DNA of 64,000 nt, from contig SSNP01000093.1 in NCBI GenBank assembly GCA_006937955.1, positions 1,269,768-1,333,767 on the forward strand, in the 5' to 3' direction. The notes under the pieces were generated by a model. That model worked only from the letters and a program-made list of their open reading frames with translations, was not told where the DNA came from and ran no database searches. Within the stretch, counting starts at the first letter, position 1. Every line of letters starts with the position of its first letter. The position numbers and the translations under genes are program-made. Source of the stretch: Pachypanchax playfairii (Eukaryota; Chordata; Actinopteri; Cyprinodontiformes; Aplocheilidae). Positions 58,821-64,000 of this stretch are shown one piece after another.

Positions 58821-61519
58821 GTGAGACCTCAGAATGCAAACTCACTCACTCACACACACAGTTCAAAGAGTTAAAGGTAGCTAGTCTAGAGGACCTGTTC
58901 TTTCATCTCTAATCCCAGGTAGATTAGGAACATAGATCTGAGCTACTGTTGCAAGTTTATCTGAGAAGCTGGTCAACTGATCAAACTGAATGCAATTTGC
59001 AGAGGAAGCAACAATGTAATAAAAAAAATATTTAAAGAAAATAACTTCATCTGCGGTCTCATAAATCAGCAATGTGGCACCTTCCCAAATGGCATGCTGA
59101 CAAACATCATTATGTTCAGCCCACAAACTGAGCAGCAGTCACAATTAGGTCTTTAGTTGGAAACCAGTCTGGGACCTTTCTGTATGGAGTTTGTATGTTC
59201 TCCCTGTGCATGTGTGGGTTTTCTCAGGAGACTCCAGCTTCCTTCCACTGACCAAAAATATGCTTGAGGTTAATTGATAACACTAAATTGTCCTTAGATG
59301 TGAGTGTGAATGGTTGTCTGTCTTTATGTGGCCCTGTGATGGACTGGCGACCTGTCCTGGTCCAGGAAAATACAACAAGAATCTCCTTATATGACGAGTC
59401 ACCGATAAGAAGACATTATCTTGAAACCATGTTGAACATTCTTTCAATGACTAGCCCAACTGGGACTTGGAAATGTCAAACCATTTGTCAGGAATTCATC
59501 ATAGAATAGCTCTTGTTGTTTTATTGTTATGAATTAAATTTTGGATGTAATTGCTGCAGAGGCGGGGATCCTTGGTTTGATCTGCAGTCTGCTTTGTTTT
59601 TCAGGGAGAGTTCATCACCATCCACCTCCGTTTGCCCGGTGGATGAAGCTGTGATCACACCAGCAGAGGTCAGACATAACACAGCTACTGTGTTCTTCAT
59701 TAAAGGTGCAATATGGAACACAAACATCACAGTGACATCCAGTGCACGGATACCTCAGCTGCAAAAACAGAACAAGACCTCCTGCCTTCAGGGTGCAAGG
59801 CTCTTGACCCCCATGTGCACTCCAATGCCGCGAAAATTCCTCACCCAAACCCACTCTGGCCCCCGATCCTCTCTAGTTGCTCCTCTCCTGAGAAGGATAA
59901 CGAAATCCCCAGGGCTCCAAAGCAGCTGCTCTACCCACCAACTCCACCCCCCTCCACAGTACCAGGCTTGTTATTATGGACTACTCACTGTATTAGGCAG
60001 CCCACAAGGGTACCCATTAGGGATGTCCCGATCAAGTTTTTTTGCCCTCGAGTCCGAGTCTGAGTCATTTGATTTTGAGTATCTGCCGATACAGAGTCCC
60101 GATCCGATCTATAATACATTAAAAAAGGAATAAAAAGGGGCAAATAAACAGGTCCAGGATGTTCCTTATTTTGTATTCAATTCACCTTATTTTAATATTT
60201 AGCTGCAGGGACAGGACAGCAAGCAGTCCTGGGATCAGGACAGCCGAGTGTGGCCACTCCAACACGTCCTGTGGTTTCCCCTGGGCTTCCTCCCGGTGGG
60301 GCGTTATAAAGTTGTTACCTGTATGTAAAAACGAACATGGCGAGAGTGCATTTCTGTGCTATGAGCACGCAAACAGTCCGAAAGCACAAAAACCGGTGGA
60401 CAGACAATATGTATTAAATAAAATATTAACATTATGTAATTAAATAAACAGATCAGAACGGCAGACATTGCAGAAAGAGTGACATAATCATGGGCTGTCT
60501 TCTGCATGCAGTAAATGGTAATGTAATGTCCTGTATTTGTATAGCGCTGTATAGTATTGTATAGTCCTTCAGACCACTCAAAGCGCTTTCACACTACAAG
60601 GTTACATTTACATTTACCCATTCACACAACCCGATATGTAAACCGGGGGGTAACATGGGGTTCAGTGTCTTGCCCAAGGACACTTCGACATATGGCGGTG
60701 GAAGCTGGGATTGATCCATCAACCAAGTTGGAGGACGACCGCTCTAACCACTGAGCCACAGCCGCCCACGGCTCAGTAAGTGATCACCTCCACTCCATGA
60801 ACGAGTTTAAGATAATATAGGAATTTGATATGACTATAAACTAACACCGAGACTCATGCTAACGCGGCTAGCAGAGCTAACATGGCAAGATTCTCAACAC
60901 AACATCATCCACCAAGCCAATTAAAAAAAGATTACCTCGAAGAAAATGTACGCATCGAGGCTTTTAAGTCCTCATCTTCTCCACTGTTGTGTAGACTACA
61001 GGACTGTTGATAAGATAATCACATTGACATTTTCACATACATTGCAGTCGTCATGGAAACGCGTCCCCTCTTAAAATGGTGGCTGCGGGTTGCAAGGGAA
61101 AGTGTCCCGGATACTGACGTCACTCAAAAAGTTGTATAGATGCGTTAAAAACTAATTAGAATATACATACACGTTCGAGTCCTGATCGGGAGATAACGTC
61201 CGATTCCGATCGAGTCTGAAACTACGTGATCGAGCCTGATTTCCGATCACGTGATTGAATCTGGACATCCCTAGTGCCCATTATTGGCTGGCAGATGTAA
61301 ACATAATTCAAGTGTTGTGCCTGTCAGCTATTTTATTATCTTTGACTTCAAATATGCTTTTTAAATGAAATACTGTACTTTTATTCTGCACCCCTCTAAA
61401 CACCCTGTGGAGATATTCTGTTTTTAACAATATAGCTTTTAATGAAAATGTTCCATATTGCACCTTTAAGGTGTCTCTGACATGAAATCTTTATGTTATT
61501 TTACTACTCAAATCAATTA

Positions 61520-61578
<59 letters not shown>

Positions 61579-63548
61579 TGGGGCAAAAAAGTATTTAGTC
61601 AGCCACCAATTGTGTAAGTTCTCCCACTTAAAAAGATCAGAGAGGCCTGTAATTTTCATCATAGGTATACCTCAACTATGAGAGACAAAATGAGGAAAAA
61701 AAATCCAGAAAATCACATTGTCTGATTTTTAAAGAATTTATTTGCAAATTATGGTGGAAAATAAGTATTTGGTCAATAACAAAAGTTAATCTCAATACTT
61801 TGTTATATAGCCTTTGTTGGCAATGACAGAGGTCAAACGTTTTCTGTAAGTCTTCACAAGGTTTTCACACACTGTTGCTGGTATTTTGGCCCATTCCTCC
61901 ATGCAGATCTCCTCTAGAGCAGTGATGTTTTGGGGCTGACGCTGGGCAACACGGACTTTCAACTCCCTCCAGAGATTTTCTATGGGGTTGAGATCTGGAG
62001 ACTGGTTAGGCCACTCCAGGACCTTGAAATGCTTCTTACGAAGCCACTCCTTCGTTGCCCGGGCGGTGTGTTTGGGATCATTGTCATGCTGAAAGACCCA
62101 GCCACGTCTCATTTTCAATGCCCTTGCTGATGGAAGGAGGTTTTCACTCAAAATCTTACGATACATGGCCCCATTCATTCTTTCCTTTACACGGATCAGT
62201 CGTCCTGGTCCCCTTGCAGAAAAACAGCCCCAAAGCATGATGTTTCCACCCCCATGCTTTACAGTAGGTATGGTGTTCTTTGGATCCAACTCAGCATTCT
62301 TTCCCCTCCAAACACGACAAGTTGAGTTTCTACCAAAAAGTTCTATTTTGGTTTCATCTGACCATATGATGTTCTCCCAATCCTCTTCTGGATCATCCAA
62401 ATGCTCTCTAGCAAACCGCAGACGGGCCTGGACGTGTCCTGGCTTCAGCAGGGGGACACGTCTGGCACTGCAGGATTTGAGTCCCTGGCGGCGTAGTGTG
62501 TTACTGATGGTAGCCTTTGTTACTTTGGTCCCAGCTCTCTGCAGGTCATTCACTGGGTCCCTCCGTGTGGTTCTGGGACTACAAATTTATTGGTATGGTA
62601 TGGTATGGTATGGTATGGTATGGTATGGTATGGTATGGTATGGTATGGTATGGTATGGTATGGTATGGTATGGTATGGTAACAAAGTTCTAATGTTTGTG
62701 AATGTTTTATTGAAACCGAAGCATGTCAGAGACACATTATTACTGTTCTTTTATTTAAACAAGTTGTAAACACAGGGTTGACATAAAGCTCCCAGCTGAC
62801 ATGGAGAAAGGCAAGTTTCAAGAAATAAGAGATATAATGCATTTGAAACACCTAGTCCCTGTTGGGACTCTGCCCACTGGATCTGTTTTTAAAAGGGTTT
62901 TCTTTTTGCAGGTTTTCCAGGACAATTGTTGTAAACGAGAAATCTCCAGTTTAGAGGTTTACTGCCCCAACTCCCCAGCATGCACCTCGGTCACAACGCT
63001 GAACCAGCTGCAGGTAGATTCCAAAAACAAAGTTTAGTCCAAGAACTCCTATAGTTTGTGTTCATGCTGAATGTATACAGTACTGGTAAAGAAAGAATAT
63101 TTTCATTTTAATGTTCTAGGTATCAGGATATTAAAAATACTTAAATTCTTACAAGGTCTTAATGTATGCTAAATACAACATCTAATTGATTAATAGAGTT
63201 ATCTGGTTGGTGTGTGTGTGTTTTAACACAATATTCCTACAAGAAACAGACCACATCTGTGCTAATAAATGGATACATCTAAATTTGGATTGACTTGAGA
63301 AGCTCACCTGTGTTAAACTCGTTAAGCAGATTCTTTCACTGTCAGTTTGTCTCAATCTTGTTACATCATTTCATCCTGTCCAGGACCACTTGAGGTCATG
63401 TCAGTACGAGCAGCTTCAATGCACCAACCTCGGCTGCAGTGAGGTTCTGCAGAGGAGGTACCTAGAGGAACACCTGACCAACATCTGTCCTCATCGTGAG
63501 GAGCCCTGTCCCCACTGCAGGCAGCTACTGCAGATCAGCCTGATCCAG
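58531..63548 (+). CDS. traf5: traf5, TNF receptor-associated factor 5, N-terminal part
   Basis: Gene-level entry. Four coding exons (58531-58820, 59605-59668, 62912-63013 and 63384-63548) total 621 nt, 207 codons, with matching phases. The product is a cytoplasmic adaptor for TNF-receptor family signalling (family knowledge). The RING finger is C69-x2-C72, C84-x-H86, C89-x2-C92, then C107-x2-D110, a C3HC3D pattern as in TRAF proteins. It is followed by the first TRAF-type zinc fingers, with NCCKRE as in TRAF5. The coiled coil and MATH domain lie beyond the window. Position next to rcor3 supports TRAF5 over TRAF2 or TRAF3. The N-terminus carries a short ESRLESEESRM repeat not present in mammals. 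Confidence 0.9.
59150..59375 (+). mobile_element. SINE-like repeat, truncated, second copy of the 39780 family
   Basis: CTTTCTGTATGGAGTTTGTA, CTCCCTGTGCATGTGTGGG and GATGGACTGGCGACCTGTCC match the body of the repeat at 39780-40117. The tRNA-like head is mostly lost. Confidence 0.7.
59605..59668 (+). CDS. traf5: traf5 coding exon 2 (end of RING)
   Basis: 64 nt. Acceptor TTTTTCAG before GGAGAG, donor GAG/GTCAGA. It encodes (L)ESSSPSTSVCPVDEAVITP and AE. CPVD supplies the last RING ligands. Confidence 0.9.
60018..61273. mobile_element. hAT element (GGGATGTCC family), second copy
   Basis: Ends TAGGGATGTCCCGATCAAG and the inverse of TAGGGATGTCCAGATTCAA. Flanks GTACCCAT and GTGCCCAT, 7 of 8 identical. 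Inverted relative to the copy at 51721-53326. Contains SINE copy 3. Confidence 0.85.
60522..60768 (-). mobile_element. tRNA-derived SINE, copy 3
   Basis: Minus-strand copy. The head GGCTGTGGCTCAGTGGTTAG is an A box with full CTCAGT, and the tail complement is ATGTCCTGTATTTGTATAGC. Same family as 6211 and 12236. Nested inside the hAT element at 60018-61273. Confidence 0.85.
61524..61573. repeat. (TA)25 microsatellite
   Basis: Pure TA repeat touching the TIR of Tc1 copy D. Tc1 elements insert at TA. Confidence 0.95.
61574..62578 (-). mobile_element. Tc1-family transposon, copy D (truncated)
   Basis: Inverted copy. Its 3' TIR starts at 61574. The element breaks off at 62578 inside the transposase, shortly before the (TGGTA)n array. 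The 5' TIR and about 80 N-terminal codons are gone. In the last traf5 intron before 62912. Confidence 0.92.
61792..62578 (-). pseudogene. Tc1 transposase of copy D, N-terminally truncated
   Basis: Open to the C-terminal KGYITKY, with IIWSDETK, QHDNDPKH and NPIENLW all present. EWPNQSPD replaces EWPSQSPD. It lacks most of the DNA-binding domain, so it cannot act alone. Confidence 0.92.
62591..62680. repeat. (TGGTA)18 microsatellite
   Basis: Eighteen perfect pentanucleotide units beside the broken end of Tc1 copy D. Confidence 0.97.
62912..63013 (+). CDS. traf5: traf5 coding exon 3 (zinc finger)
   Basis: 102 nt, 34 codons. Acceptor TCTTTTTGCAG before GTTTTCC, donor CAG/GTAGAT. It encodes VFQDNCCKREISSLEVYCPN and SPACTSVTTLNQLQ. 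Confidence 0.92.
63384..63548 (+). CDS. traf5: traf5 coding exon 4 (TRAF-type zinc fingers)
   Basis: 165 nt, 55 codons. Acceptor TCCTGTCCAG before GACCACTTG, donor CAG/GTAACA. It encodes DHLRSCQYEQLQCTNLGC, EVLQRRYLEEHLTNICPHRE and EPCPHCRQLLQ. Cys and His spacing fits TRAF zinc fingers. The gene continues outside the window. Confidence 0.93.
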
Positions 63549-63954
63549 GTAACATCTACCCACCTGCTGTGGATCCAGCCAGTGGTTTACACAATAAACC
63601 TGATGATCAGACTCATAACAAAACAATCAAGGAGTTGTGGCAATTGCTGCGAAACTGAGGACATGTGCTCTCAAGAAGCTGAGTGACTGACCTAGTGGCG
63701 GCTGGTGAAATGTATTTTGGGTGCTTCGGGGCGGTCGTAGGAGGATGGGTCAAATGCAGAGCCAATTCTCCCCACCAAGGATTAATACAGGAGATACAAT
63801 TAAATTAATTAAAGAAATTAGTACAAACTACTTAGTGTAAAACCTTTAAAAAACATTTTCAGTTTCAGTTAAATATTTAACAAAGACATCAATGGTAAAG
63901 GGCTGTCAATCGTGAAATTAAAAAAACTCACCAGAACAGGTCGATCTAGTTCAT
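63549..63954. other. traf5 intron, nothing recognised
   Basis: Non-coding. Contains no clear repeat until the TTAA at 63955. Confidence 0.4.
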
Positions 63955-63958
63955 TTAA

Positions 63959-64000
63959 AGGCAGTAAAGAGGATTTTGCCCTGAATGAGAAGCTCAATGG
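63959..64000 (+). mobile_element. Left end of a TTAA-flanked MITE, cut by the window edge
   Basis: TTAA at 63955-63958, then AGGCAGTAAAGAGGATTTTG, similar to the left end of the element at 25083. Confidence 0.6.

Larger units (their letters stand above)
59704..61465. mobile_element. TTAA-flanked MITE (T2/Kolobok-like) with nested hAT
   Basis: TTAA at 59700-59703 and 61466-61469. The left end is AGGTGCAATATGGAACAC and the inverted right end is AGGTGCAATATGGAACAT. A hAT element at 60018-61273 splits it. In the traf5 intron. Confidence 0.8.

Noticed and set aside
58531..63548. Assignment to traf2 or traf3
   Set aside because: RING and NCCKRE zinc-finger order fits TRAF5 best and the gene is next to rcor3. 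A divergent paralogue cannot be fully excluded without the MATH domain.

Overview
The window is vertebrate nuclear DNA, almost certainly from a teleost fish. It has interrupted protein-coding genes with GT-AG introns, very dense Tc1/mariner, hAT and TTAA-targeting DNA transposons, tRNA-derived SINEs, CR1/L2-like LINE pieces, and no bacterial-style operons. Three genes can be rebuilt exon by exon: kcnh1 (minus strand), rcor3 (plus strand) and traf5 (plus strand, running off the right edge). This order and orientation match human 1q32 (KCNH1, RCOR3, TRAF5, from general knowledge), so the block is conserved synteny.

Layout. Positions 1-7755 are the 3' part of a long kcnh1 intron, filled with broken Tc1 elements, MITEs and a SINE. 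Positions 7756-33064 hold kcnh1 coding exons 6 to 1 (read right to left). They encode the first 315 residues of an EAG-type voltage-gated potassium channel: the PAS domain, the linker, and S1 to S3. The introns carry four copies or derivatives of one young Tc1 family, one of them with an intact 340-codon transposase (23651-24673). They also carry a composite hAT element (13319-17027) and a 1.8 kb array of a 19-bp minisatellite (about 30380-32187).

Positions 32102-36035 and 36046-39979 are the same 3934-bp sequence on either side of a 10-N gap. The suffix of the left piece equals the prefix of the right piece. This is the signature of two unmerged overlapping contigs, so the second kcnh1 exon 1 is most likely an assembly artefact. 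A smaller duplication (15042-15920 and 15922-16800, around a single N) has the same signature.

Positions 42010-55042 are a complete rcor3 gene. Its 12 coding exons sum to 1650 nt (549 codons plus stop) and encode a CoREST-family corepressor with ELM2, two SANT domains and a proline-rich tail. Two splice sites are unusual: a (TG)n tract sits directly in front of the exon 5 acceptor, and intron 11 appears to be GC-AG. Positions 57600-63548 hold traf5: a non-coding first exon, then coding exons for the RING finger and the first TRAF-type zinc fingers.

The three genes act in unrelated processes (membrane excitability, chromatin repression, TNF-receptor signalling). kcnh1 and rcor3 are head to head, and rcor3 and traf5 are in tandem. 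I found no new multi-gene system. The most notable features are the intact young Tc1, the six-frame-open minisatellite, the unusual rcor3 splice sites, the cluster of TTAA/AGG-ended MITEs, and MITEs carrying housekeeping-promoter-like motifs.
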